A DNA stretch of 64,000 nt from Costus lasius (GCA_027563935.2 CM050454.1:2154501-2218500), one strand, 5' to 3'. Positions 36,110 to 47,870 are shown, counted from the first letter of the stretch. Program-made: numbers and translations. Notes: a model not told the origin generated them from the sequence alone.

Positions 36110-37487
36110 ATAATCTGATTCGAATCCTTGAGAAAACCCAAATATTTGGCTCAGATCCCCAAGCACATTGGGACAAAAATAAACTTTTTTGTACACTGAA
36201 AATCAAAGACCCTGGTTTTCGGATTACAAATAAGAAAATCACAGCAACAAATGAAAATATTGCTGAATTTAAAATGCACATTGAGGATTTGTTAAAACTT
36301 AATGTGATAAGAAGGAGTACTTCTCCTCATAGATCTCCCGCTTTCATTGTTAATAAACACAGTGAACAAGTTAGGGGAAAAACAAGAATGGTAATTGACT
36401 ATTGCCGTCTAAATGATAATATAGAAGACGATAGTTATGATATTCCAGACAAAACAGAGTTAATAAACTCTATACAGGGAAGCACGTTCTTCTCAAAATT
36501 TGACAGCAAGTCTGGTTTTTGGCAAATCAGAATGGCAGACGAATCCATACCATGGACAGCATTTACATGTCCATTAGGAAGCTTTGAATGGCTAGTAATG
36601 CCATTTGGACTAAAAATTGCACCTACAGTATTCCAAAGAAAAATGGATGAGGTATTTAAACCTTATCAAGAATTTGTTTGCGTGTACATAGATGATATTC
36701 TAGTACATAGCAAATCAGAAAAAGAACATACAAGTCATTTAAAACTTGTATTACAAAAATTCTATACAAATGAGATTATTGTCTCAGGACAAAAATCACA
36801 ATTTTATAGAAAAAATATCGATTACTTAGGAGTAGAAATTGGGAACGGAGCTATAACACTCCAGCCTCATATTGCTTCTAAAATAAAAACCTTTGAGGTT
36901 ACAGATACTAAGAGTCTCCAACAATTCTTGGGACTAATAAATTATGCCAGACCTTTTTTAAAAGATCTACATAAATTGAGTGGATAGTGATTACCGAAGA
37001 CTATAAACAAATTAATAAAATTAGGCAATTGGTAGACACACTACCTCTGCTTAAATTACCACTGGATAGTGATTACCTAACCGTCCAGACAGATAGTTGT
37101 GAACATGGATGGAGAGCCATCCTTCTTCGTAAAACCTATAAATATGCTACAGAACCAGAGACTATCTGTAGATATGCTTCTGGCAAATTTCGAGAGAAAA
37201 ATGTCACTAGCAGCATTGATCAAGAGCTTCTAGCCGTTTGTTATGACTTAGATGCTTTTAGACTATTTCTGTTAAACAAAAAAGAAATATTAATAAGAAC
37301 AGATTGCGAAGCAATTGTAAAGTTCTTTAATATCAAAAATGAGAAACGTATCTCTCAAAAGAGATGGTTATCATTTATAGACCATTGTATTAACAATGCA
37401 TACAGAATCACCTTTGAACATATCAAAGGTAAAAATAATGTCATCTCTGACATTTTATCACGCCTTTTACAAAGGCCAGAAAATTAG
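36110..37487 (+). pseudogene. Endogenous caulimovirid, reverse transcriptase and RNase H (frameshifted)
   Basis: The RT frame (open to a stop at 36985-36987) shows TRMVIDYCRLND, FDSKSGFWQI, MPFGLKIAPTVFQRKMD and the catalytic YIDDIL at about 36685. The LQPHIASKI block near the end is typical of Caulimoviridae rather than Ty3/gypsy. RNase H follows in another frame (36987-37487) with TDSCEHGW, SIDQELLAV, TDCEAIVKFF and GKNNVISDILSR. The break coincides with a repeated ggatagtgatta found at about 36982 and 37065. No integrase follows, as expected for a pararetrovirus. Confidence 0.85.
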
Positions 37488-37551
37488 TCTCTTGACTAAA
37501 TATGATAACCTACAAGGTTATACAAATTAATATGGCAACTAACACATAGTT

Positions 37552-38823
37552 GTGCAGAAAATGGCCTCTTTTCAGAAGCAAAGCAGTAAAGCAAGGAAAA
37601 GTCCTCAAGGCTCCCAACCTATGGTGACAGATGATATAACTTATGCACAAGTTATAAAAGAAGAACCGGACAAAACACCAATGCTTTTGTTCCGAACTCC
37701 TAAACATTACACTGCTCTTACAGGACATGATAGGACAATTTTAGATCTCTTATGGAAAGATCATCACGGTGCTGGATTTATCACAGCAATGAATACTTTA
37801 GCTGGTCATCTCCAAGCTATAAGATATATGAAGACTTTGCCAACACCTGAAGTTTCAAAATAAGTAAAGTTGGAACCACAGACTCTAGAAGCATATATTG
37901 CTAAAGAGTTTAAGATTACCAACCTAGAAAAAGAACTAGATGGTCTCAAAAGTCAATTGTCAAGTCTGCAAGCTGAAAAAGCAGAGCTTGAGAAAAAGTT
38001 TGAGTTGCTAAACACAACTTGGAGCAATGAAATGGAATCTCAATGGACGAATTCTCGATCCAGAATTCCACCTCAAATCTATCCTGCTCAACAACAGGTA
38101 TATGAACTGGTCAAACAAACACGACATCAGAAGTTTTTGAAGGTTGTCAACTATCTGAGAAAGATAGCCTTAAACGAAATTACAAGACCCCAAGGTCTTC
38201 ATCTGACAATGATTTCGTTATCAAGAGAAATGGCTCATCCAGATGAACCTCACTACTATTGCCAGACTGGTTTTACCATCATCAAAGCTTCCATTGATCT
38301 TACTCAGTGGAACGATTGTGTTATTTTAGACACAGAGGTCTCTCTATTAGACCTATTTAATTATGGATTATTGGATAGATTGGTAATCCATTCATTACAC
38401 CTACAGAAGCTAGCAAAGTTTCCCTGGAGACTTTTGTACTACATCAGACATATGTACAAGCATCATGAGTTTGCTAGGTACTTAGACTTAAATATTAGCT
38501 CTTGCCCTCCTTGGTATCTGGGATATCCAAGTGATGCTAAACACCAAGTGCTAATAAAGATTCAACAAGACTTCATGCCTGATTTTTGGACTCAATCTTT
38601 TCAACAAGAAGTCTTAAGTACTGCTGAAGTTCCTCTAGATCTACAGATACAACTTTGGCGAAATTATATTATGACGGAAGAGACCCTTAATTTTTATCAG
38701 TCTTATCTACTCACAGAAGAAAAGACTATAAAGATCTATGTGGAAGATGAACTCGAATGCACCTTTGTTCCATTTCCCTCTCACTTTTGTACTCACCCCG
38801 GTCAGTATAAACATTTCAAATGT
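37552..38823 (+). pseudogene. Endogenous caulimovirid, downstream ORF of unknown function
   Basis: A single frame is broken by one in-frame TAA at 37861-37863. The second part begins with a coiled coil (ITNLEKELDGLKSQLSSLQ, then AEKAELEKKFELLN) and continues for about 300 residues without a domain I know. A second ORF after the polymerase ORF is described in some endogenous caulimovirids such as florendoviruses, which fits this position. The reading frame runs on past 38823 into repeat DNA unrelated to the virus, so the true end is lost. Confidence 0.6.
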
Positions 38824-38883
38824 CTCATGTGTTGCTTTCTTTGTCCCTCGTTGCAATCGGATAGGCTGACATCTAATGTGACT
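38824..38883. other. Junction of viral ORF to gypsy LTR-type repeat
   Basis: The sequence tctcatgtgttgctttcttt (followed by gtccctcg) at 38823 is repeated at about 41815, where it follows the tail of a gypsy LTR. It marks where the viral insertion was joined to, or cut by, that repeat. Confidence 0.6.
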
Positions 38884-39454
38884 TGCCCACAGTTGGTGTG
38901 TCGCATGCACTTAGCTCTAGGAAAAAGCTAAGTACGTGACATGGGAGAGCCGGGGGGTGCCGTTATGGTTATGGTGATAACGCAGGCCGGGGAGATGGTG
39001 TTGGATGCCATTTTTGTGAATGCCGAAGGTGCTGGGGGTGTCGGGGGAGCAAGGTGTGCAAGGGGCGCCGGGGGTGCCGTGGGCGCTGGGGAAGCCGAGG
39101 GTACCGGAGGCGCTAAACGAGCGCTACGGCGATGGTTTTTCATCGCAACAAAATAAGCAAACCTACTAGATGACCTAAAGATCCGATGAAAAACCATCGT
39201 CGAAGCGCTCGTTTAGCGCCCCTAGTACCCTCAGCTTCCTCAGCGCCCACGGCACCCCGGCTCCTCCGGCGCCCCTTGCACACCTGGCTCCCCCGGCACC
39301 CCCAGCACCTTCAGCATTCACAATAATGGCATCCAACACCATCTCCTCGGTCGGCGTTATCACCATAACCATAACGGCACCCCCCAGCTCTCCCGTGTCA
39401 CGTACTTAGCTTTTTCCTAGAGCTAAGTGCATGTGACACACCAATTGTGGGCAC
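38884..39454. repeat. Foldback: about 265-bp inverted repeat with a 38-bp spacer
   Basis: The left arm (38884-39145) and right arm (39184-39454) are near reverse complements. Both include the outer cacagttggtgtgtcgcatg-type end, ctctaggaaaaagctaagta, a GC-rich stretch of imperfect GCCGGGGGTGCC-like units, and the inner cgatggtttttcatcg. A third, single copy of this sequence lies at about 41870-42130. Ala/Pro-rich open frames across it are composition artefacts. It resembles a foldback transposon or a head-to-head duplication. Confidence 0.85.
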
Positions 39455-39514
39455 GTCACACCACGGCGCCCGCAACACCCCCGGCTCCTCCGGGCCAGCG
39501 GCACCCTCGTCGCC

Positions 39515-39558
39515 CCCCCCCCCCCTCCCCCACACACACACACACACACACACACACT
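39515..39558. repeat. Poly-C and (CA)n microsatellite
   Basis: A C-rich run followed by about 14 CA repeats lies exactly where the antisense integrase fragment begins. The sister copy at 42240 has only the poly-C run. Confidence 0.9.
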
Positions 39559-40450
39559 TTGTCGAAGTACAATGAGACACTTTCCCACGACAGCTCTGGC
39601 ACTAGCAAAGGTTCCATAAGTCCCCTTTGTTTGTGTCGTTCCACTTTGTCTTGCTGGCATGTAAGACATGTCCTCATATAGTCATTCACATCTGCCCTCA
39701 TATCTGGCCAGTAGAATGCCCTCTCCACAAAGGCTAGTGTCTTGTGCTTGCCCGGATGGCCTGCCCATAAAGTATCGTGTCATTATCGTAACACCTCGCA
39801 TCTTAGGTTGTCCACCCGCGGCACATACACTATGTTGTCTTTAGTGAGGATCAGGTCATCTTCCTCCCAAAATCGTTGCGTCTTGCCTTCGTCAATGAGT
39901 TTCTTCAAGGTCATCGTCTAAGGGTCCCCAACTAGTCCAGCTCTAACCTTTTGCTGTAAGTTAGACTGGATCTGACTTGTGTCCATTCATGGCTTTGAAG
40001 CTTACAAGTTCTTCTTTCCTACTTAGCACATCTGCAACAACATTTGTCTTCCCTAGTTTATATTCTCAAATCATATCAAATTCCGCCAAGAAGTCCTGTC
40101 ATCGGGCTTGCTTGGGCGATAGCTTCTTCTGTATTTGGAAGTAACTTAGGGAAATGTTATCAGTTTAGAGCACAAACCTAGTGCCTAACAAGTAATGTCT
40201 TTATGTTCATAAATAATGTATCATAGGTGTGATTTCTTTCTCATGAGTTGGATTTCTATATTCAGTTTCATTGAGCTTTCGACCCTCAAAATGCAACAGG
40301 ACGTTTGTGCTGCATCAGCACCCCTCTGATGGCATAATCAGATGCGTTAGTGTGGACTTCCGAAGGTTCTCCATAGTCCGAAAATCCTAACACCGTGTTG
40401 TTGCTAATAGTGTTGCTTCATTGCAGCACCACTTCACTGCAATATAGAAC
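39559..40450 (-). mobile_element. Ty3/gypsy pol fragment (RNase H to integrase N-terminus), copy A
   Basis: On the - strand the sequence reads RNase H remnants (TDNISLSYFQIQ, KTNVVADVLSRKEEL), then the integrase zinc-binding region (HDTLWAGHPGKHKT, ERAFYWPDMRADVNDYMRTC, LTCQQDK). Several stops and shifts break it. A sister copy in the same orientation lies at 42256-43100. Confidence 0.8.
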
Positions 40451-40555
40451 AAACGGCTCAACTATTTCTGAAAAACGTCATGAAATACTAGGGAGTTCTG
40501 AGTAATATCATCAACGACCGGGATTTGCGATTCTTAGAAAAATTCTAAACATAAT

Positions 40556-41390
40556 TGTTCAAGATGTTGGGTTTGAAACTTTATTTCTCTACATGCATGC
40601 ATCCCCAAACAGACGGTCAAACGGAAAGAATAAATGGATTACTTGAGGAGTACTTGCGACACTTTGTAAGTGCAAATCAACAAGATTGGGTACAACTTCT
40701 GGATGTAGCCCAATTCTTGTACAACCTATAGAGGAGTTCAGCAACCAACAAAAGCCTATTCAAAATACTCCATGCACAACAACCGTTAACTCCAGAATCA
40801 CTAGCTCTTGGATACACTGGCTGTAGTCCCTCAACATATCATATCGCTAAGGAATGTCACAGAAATGTAGAAATTGCACAAGGTTATCTGGAGAAGATGG
40901 CAAAACGAATGAAGAAGTGAGCTTATTTGGGCCGATGTCCTCAAGAATTCAAGAAGGGCAATAGGGTTCTTGTGAAACTCTATCGGGACACACTAGCTTT
41001 CTTTTGCAAGTCCATCAATAGAAACCTTGGGCACAAATACGAAGCCCCTTTCCAATAGTGGAAAGGGTGGGAAATGTTTCTTACCGAGTGCAACTTTCTG
41101 CTTGGTTGAAGATTCACCCAGTAATCCACGAATGTTGCCTCAAGCCATACCATGCCGACCTTGAAGACACTACATGTAGTACTTCAACTCTGTGGAGAAA
41201 TGAGTCAAAAATATCTTGGCGGCATGAAAGAAGACTCTCAACTCGGGAGTCAAATCTAAAGAGTACTTGGTGAAGTGGAAGGGGCTTCCTATGTCAGAAT
41301 GTAGTTGGGAGCCTGAAGATGCCCTACGACATTAACAATAAAAACATGAAGAATTCAAAGTGTCGATGAGGGCATCGACATCTTAAGTGG
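40556..41390 (+). mobile_element. Ty3/gypsy integrase core/C-terminal fragment, + strand
   Basis: The + strand reads the end of the integrase core (STCMHPQTDGQTERINGLLE, then EYLRHFV), DWVQLLDVAQFLYN, and a C-terminal region (EFKKGNRVLVKLYRD, then KIHPVIHECCLKPYH). Stops at several points mark decay. It is oriented opposite to the flanking pol fragments and ends with a purine-rich tract aagtgggggagta just before an LTR at 41398. Confidence 0.8.
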
Positions 41391-41397
41391 GGGAGTA

Positions 41398-41815
41398 TGT
41401 CAAGGTCTGGATAGTGTCGGTGTAAATTCTTGTAACCGGCCTTGACACATAATGCACATTTTATTACTTTCTATGTAAAGGAAGCGCATGCGTCGGGCAA
41501 GGGAAGAAATCCATGGAGTAGGCAAGGATTTCCATAGTCCCCTACTACACATGGTTGCATTGTATAAATTTAGCCTAGCCAAGCCCAATGAAGCCTTCTA
41601 TACATTTGGGCTATTTTGTGGGTTGGGTATGTTGTCTGAGGGGTGGTAGTGCCTGGTTCCAAGGTTCCAAATGCTTGCCCTCGGAGCCAACTCCCTTCCC
41701 TTCCTCCTTTTGTTCCTCTTCTTTTTGCCCGAACGTGCGGTTCTTAGATCTGGTGCACTTGGTGCATGTGTAACTTTCTCTTGAAGCTAATAAAGTAATC
41801 CTTTTGAAAATATCT
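41398..41815 (+). mobile_element. LTR of the + strand gypsy element (3' LTR, partial)
   Basis: It starts TGTCAAGGTCTGG directly after a purine-rich tract, as a 3' LTR should. The right border is unclear: the sequence runs into the repeat tctcatgtgttgctttcttt shared with 38823. No complete partner LTR was found in the window. Confidence 0.6.
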
Positions 41816-42255
41816 CATGTGTTGCTTTCTTTGTCCCTCGTTGCAATCGGATAGGCTGACATCCAATGTGACGTGCCCACAGTTGGTGTGTCGCATGCAC
41901 TCGGATAGACTGACATCTATTGTGACGTGCCCACAGTTGGTGTGTCGCATGCACTTGGCTCTAGGAAAAAACTAAGTACGTGACACGGGAGAGCCGGGGG
42001 TGCTGGGGGGTGCCGTTATGGTTATGGTGATAACGCCGGCTGGGGAGATAGTGTTGGATGTCATTATTTTGAATGCCGGGGGAGCCAGGTGTGCAAGGGG
42101 CGCCGGCAGAGCCGGGGTGCCGCGTGTGCCGGGGACACTAAACGAGCACTTCGGGCTCGAAACTTTAGCTTCCCGGCGCCCTCAGCTCCCCGGTGCCTGC
42201 AACACCCCCGGCTCCTCCGACGCCCGCAGCACCCTCGGCGCCCCCCCCCCCCACT
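41816..42255. repeat. Third copy of the foldback-arm sequence, with an internal duplication
   Basis: It matches the left foldback arm at 38830-39080. It carries an extra 60-bp direct repeat of ggata(g)actgacatc through gtgtcgcatgcact, and it ends in a poly-C run before the second pol fragment. Confidence 0.75.
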
Positions 42256-43190
42256 CTGTCGAAGTCCAATGAGACACTTTCCCACGACCGCTTTGCCCCT
42301 ATATCTGGCTAGTAAAATGCCCTCTCCACAAAGGCTAGTGTCATGTGCATGCCCGGATGGCCTGCCCATAAAGTATCGTGCCATTCTCATAACACCTCTC
42401 GTCTTAGGTTGTCCACCCGCGGCACATACACTATGTTGCCTTTAGTGAGGATCAGGTTGTCTTCCTCCCAAAATCGTTGCATCTTGCCTTCGTCAATGAG
42501 TTTCTTCAAGGTCATCGCCTGAGGGTCCCCAACTAGTCTAGTTCTAACCTTTTGCCGTAAGTTAAACTAGATCTGACTTGTATGTCCATTCATGGCTTTG
42601 AGGCTTATGAGTTCTTCTTTCCGACTTAGCACATCTGCGATAACATTTGTCTTCCCTAGTTTATATTCCCAAATCATATCAAATTCCGCCAAGAAGTCCA
42701 AGCTTGCTTGGGCAATAGCTTCTTCTGTGTTTGGAAGTAACTTAGGGCAATGTTATCAGTTTAGAGCATAAACCTGGCGCCTAGCAAGTAATGTCTCTAT
42801 GTTCATAAATAATGTATCACAAGTGTCATTTCTTTCTCATGAGTTGGATTTCTATGTTCATTTTCATTGAGCTTTCGACTCTCAAATGCAACAGGACGTT
42901 TGTGCTTATCAGCACCCCTCCGATGGCATAATCAGATGCGTTAGTGTGGACTTCGGAAGGTTCTCCATAGTCCGAAAGTCCTAACATCGTGTTGTTGCTA
43001 ATAGTATTGCGCAAGTCTTCAAATGCACGTTGACATTGTGCTGACCATTTCCAGGTCTAGCCCTTCTTCAGCAACTCTTTGATGCTCTCTCAGAATACCC
43101 TTTAATAAACCCTCGATAGTAGTTCACGAAGCCTAAGAAAGATCTTAGCTCCGGAACCTTTGTTGGGGTTGGCTAGTTCATGACTGCCAC
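42256..43190 (-). mobile_element. Ty3/gypsy pol fragment, copy B
   Basis: Colinear with 39559-40450 and same orientation (for example ccctctccacaaaggctagtgt, then gcccataaagtatcgtg). It extends further into the RT/RNase H border (SDYGEPSEVHTNASDYAIGG on the - strand at about 42960). Internal deletions relative to copy A remove part of the zinc-binding region. Confidence 0.8.
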
Positions 43191-43515
43191 CATTTCGCCT
43201 CAACACCCGTCGCCCTCCTCATCTCTGCCGACCTGACGATGTGCTTGGAAGAGACCCATTGCCCTCCTCATCTCTGCCGACCTGACAATGTGCCTGGAAG
43301 AGATGGTTGCACGTGATTCACTTTTTTATCCTTCTTTGTTTCTTTCTTTCTATTAAATTCTTTCTCCCTATTTGTCCTTTCCTTGAAGGAATCAAGACCT
43401 GACGATGTGCCTGGAAGAGATGGTTGCACCTGACGATGTGCCTGGAAGAGATGGTTGCACGTGATTCACATCGTGCCTGGAGAGATGGTTGCACGATGTG
43501 CCTGGAAGAGTTTAA
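43190..43515. repeat. 31-bp minisatellite, degenerate
   Basis: Units of cctgacgatgtgcctggaag plus agatggttgca recur about six times, with an unrelated T-rich stretch at 43320-43390 between groups. Confidence 0.8.
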
Positions 43516-44042
43516 AGAGTTGAGAAGCTAAGTTGTGGTCAAAATAGCTTTCTTGATTAAGTCCACAAAAGAGCTTCAAACAGAGGGGAGAGGAAGAAGT
43601 TGCGATAGGGGAAGAAATCTTAAGTTTTATTTAAATTATTTATATATATGAGACACGGGGCTAGGACGAGTTATAAATCACTAAGGTCAAAAATAAGTTG
43701 AGCCAAACGTAATAATTACCTGAGTGGGTCAGGTTGGCTAGTGGTGTTACTTTTTACCGGGTCTAAAATGGAAACAATTTTAATGGTAAGTTTACTGACC
43801 AACTATTTTTGCACACGTGGCATCTAAGTAAACACAATATTGTTTAGTTTCGGGTTCCCAAAAAAAGCCACGAGAACTATGAGAAATGGTCTAATTAAGG
43901 CAAATGAAAGGCAAATCCTTTCTGAAATCATGAAACAAGAAGTTTCTAAACATGGAAAAGATACGCAGGTGATGTGCGCGTGCTTATTTCTTCAACCTAC
44001 GGATGCAGAGAGAAACCCGCCGAGTGCATTGCAATTCCTGCC
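43516..44042. repeat. 3' flank of COMT copy 2, part of the duplicated unit
   Basis: 43590-43780 matches 27030-27200. 43920-44042 matches the 3' flanks of copies 1 and 3 (ggtctaattaaggcaaatga, tgaaacaagaagtttctaaa, atacgcaggtgatgtgcgcg). No gene. Confidence 0.75.
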
Positions 44043-44338
44043 CTATTTGTTCAATTCAATGGCCCAAATGTTGGCGAAAATGTACAACGTTCTGAACCCC
44101 GAGATCCCTGTGTCCTTTGCCAAGGTCTCGAACTCTGCCGTGTCCTCTCCTTCCCTCCGGGGTTGTGGACCAGCATCACCAGATCCCCTAGCAAGGCTGC
44201 CTGTGTCCCGAGGACCAATTCTGGCACCATTGGCGCGATGCCCTCCATCAGGATCATGTTCCCTTTCTCCAGCAGCGCTTTGTAGCAGTTGACCAATATT
44301 TTCGTGCAGTGCTCGTCACTCCAATCATGGAGGATCCA
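44043..44338 (-). pseudogene. COMT copy 2: isolated exon 3
   Basis: The - strand matches exon 3 of the neighbouring COMT genes from the splice acceptor (44338) to the stop codon (TAG at 44043-44045), but it is 296 nt against 297. The lost base, near 44140-44150, shifts the frame after [21 protein letters not shown] residues. Exons 1 and 2 are absent and the sequence 35 bp upstream is a retrotransposon LTR. The expected 5' flank of this copy is at 56137, beyond the transposon nest. Confidence 0.88.
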
Positions 44339-44372
44339 TTGCAGTTAAGACAGACCTGCTAAGTCCAAAATT

Positions 44373-46092
44373 TGTCACACCCCGAAACCCCACCCGGGCC
44401 CACGCTGAGACACCTGGCCTCAGGACGTGGCAAAGACGGACATGCCAAGTCAACCCGCAGATCTAAGAAGCAACAAAGACAACCACAGAGGGTCAAATAA
44501 TGACAGCGGAAGATCATATAAAACAACGGATGGTCAAAGAACCACAAACCAGCATGCATATAACATAATCACATAGACCAGCGCAGCGGTCAAAGTCAAT
44601 AAACGTACAAGATCGACAACCTCGGTCAAAGTCAGCACTGGTCCATGACCAGAATATACAATCCAATATATCATAAACAACAACAGTAACATGTGATATA
44701 AATGTAAAAACAATAAATGTCAGGTGAATGTCTACCTATCTATCTACTGCGCTCCTGATAGAGCCGAGCCTGAACCTGGAGGCAGAGTGAAACGGGTTAG
44801 CCGGGAGGCTAAGTAGAGATTATCAAATAAATGATGCATATTAGATTAAGGAGGATCCAACAATAATAAAACAGGTGTGCAACATAAATATATATAACTC
44901 GGCTAAATAGATACTGAACATATAGCATGCAAGAGCAATAACCCGGGTTATGCCAAATGTCCCGAAGGACGCATACTCAGAGAGTGGTTCCCACCGTCAA
45001 TCTTATAGTAAGGAACGACTGTCCGTCGACAGCCCGCCAGTGTAGCGTCCTACACCTAGGTCACTTCGAATGTCACATCTCTCGACCAATCGACTGTGAC
45101 CCATCCGAAGGCCTGTAGTTCATGGTCCTACTATGCTATGACTACTACCAGTGGCTAAAGTAATGGATCCTAGAAGGCGGACTATATATAGTCAGGCCAA
45201 TATATTCATCCAATCTAAATCACACGATGGCTGACGAGACAGCCAAAATATATATGTACAACATATAAATCATACCAAATCAATATCATGCATTAGAACC
45301 CAAAACTAGAATACATGCAAGCATATCATCATGTTCCAACGGCACGTAAGAGAGCAAAAGGGATATTCAAAAGTAATAATCAGGATTAATCAGCAACAAG
45401 GAAGAGCCACTACCTACGCATGCAATTTGGCACCGTACAAAAGGAGGAGGTAAGATCCCTACCTGATTACTGTTGGTCTGCACTAAGAACCAACCAGATA
45501 ATCGTCCGCAATAATCCACACGGGCAGCTCCGGAGTCGTCGGCTCGCACGTTGGAGTTACCGAAAAACCTCACATGCAGCAATTGCCAGAAAAGTACTCC
45601 GGCCATCGGAACAGTACTCGTCGGCACGGATCGGAGCTCGCCGGCACACGGAATGAAGCCGACGCCGAGAGGATCATGTCCGTACAATCGCTTTCACGAA
45701 TGGCTGCCGCAATCGACAGAGGTGAGGGACACCCATTGGGAGCTACCGGAGGTGAGAATCGTGCCGGATTCTAGGGTTTCGTTCATTTTCCCGTTGCCAG
45801 CGTGGAAGGAAGAGGAGAAGCTTTGTCCGCTGGATTTGGTCGCCAGAACAGCAGCCAGGCGTCGGAGCTGAGGAGGATGGGAAGAGGAGAAGCAATAAAA
45901 GCTAGATTCGTCGACTTGGCTAAAGATCGAGAGAGAGGAGATAAGGAGGAAACGAGGAGATGGGGTCGCGGTTCATAGGAAGGAACAGAGAAGAACGGAG
46001 CGGAATGGGGAAATTGGATGGGATGGGATGCCTGCTGTCCCATCTTATCAGCTATAGAATTTATTTATTTATTTATTTTTCATTACGTTACA
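44373..46092 (-). mobile_element. Left (3') LTR of a - strand Ty3/gypsy element, 1720 bp
   Basis: Read on the + strand it begins TGTCACACCCCG and ends CATTACGTTACA, giving TG...CA ends. The adjacent sequence at 46093-46110 is a polypurine tract on the - strand (aagtatgggagat). The first 1.1 kb matches the right LTR at 52641. The remaining 0.6 kb (about 45474-46092) has no partner there and holds GC-rich leader-like DNA with open frames I do not consider genes. Confidence 0.85.
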
Positions 46093-46760
46093 ATCTCCCA
46101 TACTTATAAGAATTTGGCCCCCGAATTTAAAAAATAATGATATCATTAATAACAATAACACTTGCATTAAATACAGACACTCATTGCATGCTATACATGA
46201 ACTCATAGCACTCAGGTCGCTTAGGAAACAAATGCGGCCATCTACGGACGACCTCATCCTCATATTCTTATGTCGCTTCACTCTTTGAGTGATTCCTCTA
46301 TCGAATCTTAACAAAACGTATTACCTTGTTGCGAAGTCGGTGTTCTTTATGATCCAAGATTTTAACAAGCATATCTTTGCATGTGCTGTCAGAAATTCAT
46401 CTTGCAAGACATGGGACAGATCGCACATGTACTTCCGTAGAATGGACACGTGAAACACATTGTGCACATGCGAAAAACTTAGAGGTCATGTCAGCCGATA
46501 TGCAATGGCTCCAATGCACTCTAGAATTTCAAATAGACCAATATACCAGTGCCAATTTACCCAAGTACCCAAATCGAGCTTTTTTCCTTTTACTAGCATA
46601 ACCTTAAGAAACACATAGGCGCCAACTTCAAATTCGAGTTCACGTCGTCTTCTATCGGCATAACTCTTCTGCCAACTCTAAGCAGTCAACAATCTTCGCC
46701 TTCAGCATCAAATCCCAACATATCCGTCTCAAACACATGACTTTCACCTATTGACAAGTT
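46093..46760 (-). mobile_element. Ty3/gypsy polyprotein C-terminus (integrase tail), decayed
   Basis: The - strand reads GPFEILECIGAIAYRL, a stop, then VHNVFHVSILRKYMCDLSHV, the conserved end of gypsy polyproteins. Stops and shifts follow. Its position next to the 3' LTR confirms the orientation of the element. Confidence 0.8.
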
Positions 46761-47415
46761 AAGTAGCTTGAGACATAGTTAACACTGTCTCATTTCATAC
46801 TTTCCCATTAGTACGTCTTTTTCAATCTTGGTACCACCAAGATGCATAGCAAATTTAGACTTAATACGCTTCCTCCATAAGTTCGTGTTCCAAATCGAGG
46901 TCAGAGCATTTATATCATTAATGTGATTAGATAAATTTTCTGCTTCTCTATTGAACTAAAAAAAAAATCCTAAGACCGACCTATCATAGTGACTTGTGAT
47001 TGGGGACAAACTAAAATTGATATACAAGGAGTTCTCATCCTGGGTTTTCGTAACACTAGTCCAGCATACAGCATCTTTTGGTCTCCGATGAGTTAACTTA
47101 CAGATTCAATCTTAAATGACACTTGGGCTGTGGTCAAAGCCAGCAGCACTACATGAAGAAAGATTAGTCAGATGGTGTTAACACTTTTGGCCCAAAGCCA
47201 CATCAATAACATCCTGCATTTTCAAAATATGACAAAGTGAAGGTTGGCAAGAGAGAAGAGTGCCCCCGCTGCTCCAAAAAAGAAATGCTATATTATGAAT
47301 TCACCTCACCAAATATTATATATTATTTTGATATGAAATTATTTATTTGCATAAAAAATCAAAAAAGTGTCATTACTTGGTGGTCCCTAATCAAATCATA
47401 TTCATAAGATTAATG
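46761..47415. other. Decayed retroelement interior, no readable gene
   Basis: AT-rich DNA with no frame I can assign, probably remnant pol or spacer. Confidence 0.5.
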
Positions 47416-47870
47416 TATGCAACTCTTTCTTAAAGTCAAAATTAATTTTGACCAAGAGAGTAAAAGGAGGATACGCCCCTACAACGAGCGTCTAGAAATC
47501 ACAACTCGATCAAACATCCGGAGAAGCACAACACTCTTACACATCGAAGGAAGGCATCCGCGTGAAGAGATCGAGGCTAAGCAAAATTTTTTTTATCTTG
47601 CAGGTTGATTCTTTCATCTCCGTAAACAGAAGCAAAAGAAAAGAAGAGATAGAAGACAGGCAAAAAAAGAAGAAGACAGAAGCACAGCACGCTCGAGCAT
47701 CCAGAGAAGACAGAAGCATCTCGTGAAGAAGAGCAAACTGATTGAGACTAGGTAAACTTTTTATTTTGCAGGTTGATTCTTTCAACTTCGTAAACAGAAG
47801 CAAAAGGGGAAGAGATGGAAGACAGTAAAAAGAAAGAGAGATTGTGATACAGAACTTCACAGATACTATC
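47416..47870. repeat. Tandem duplication, about 180-bp unit x2
   Basis: Two copies share cgtgaagaagagcaaac-like sequence, attttgcaggttgattcttt, ccgtaaacagaagcaaaag and gaagagatagaagacag, at about 47560-47650 and 47725-47830. They are purine-rich. Confidence 0.75.

Noticed and set aside
33415..38823. Considered as a Ty3/gypsy retrotransposon instead of a virus
   Set aside because: There are no LTRs, primer site or integrase after RNase H, and the RT block LQPHIASKI and layout fit Caulimoviridae.
38928..39400. Ala/Pro-rich frames across the foldback, resembling a proline-rich protein
   Set aside because: The arms are imperfect GC-rich repeats and the frames mirror each other in the inverted copies. 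No start context or conserved domain.
45474..45871. Overlapping frames on both strands, about 80-106 codons
   Set aside because: They lie within the left LTR of a retroelement, and there is no family signature. They are probably the LTR's GC-rich leader.
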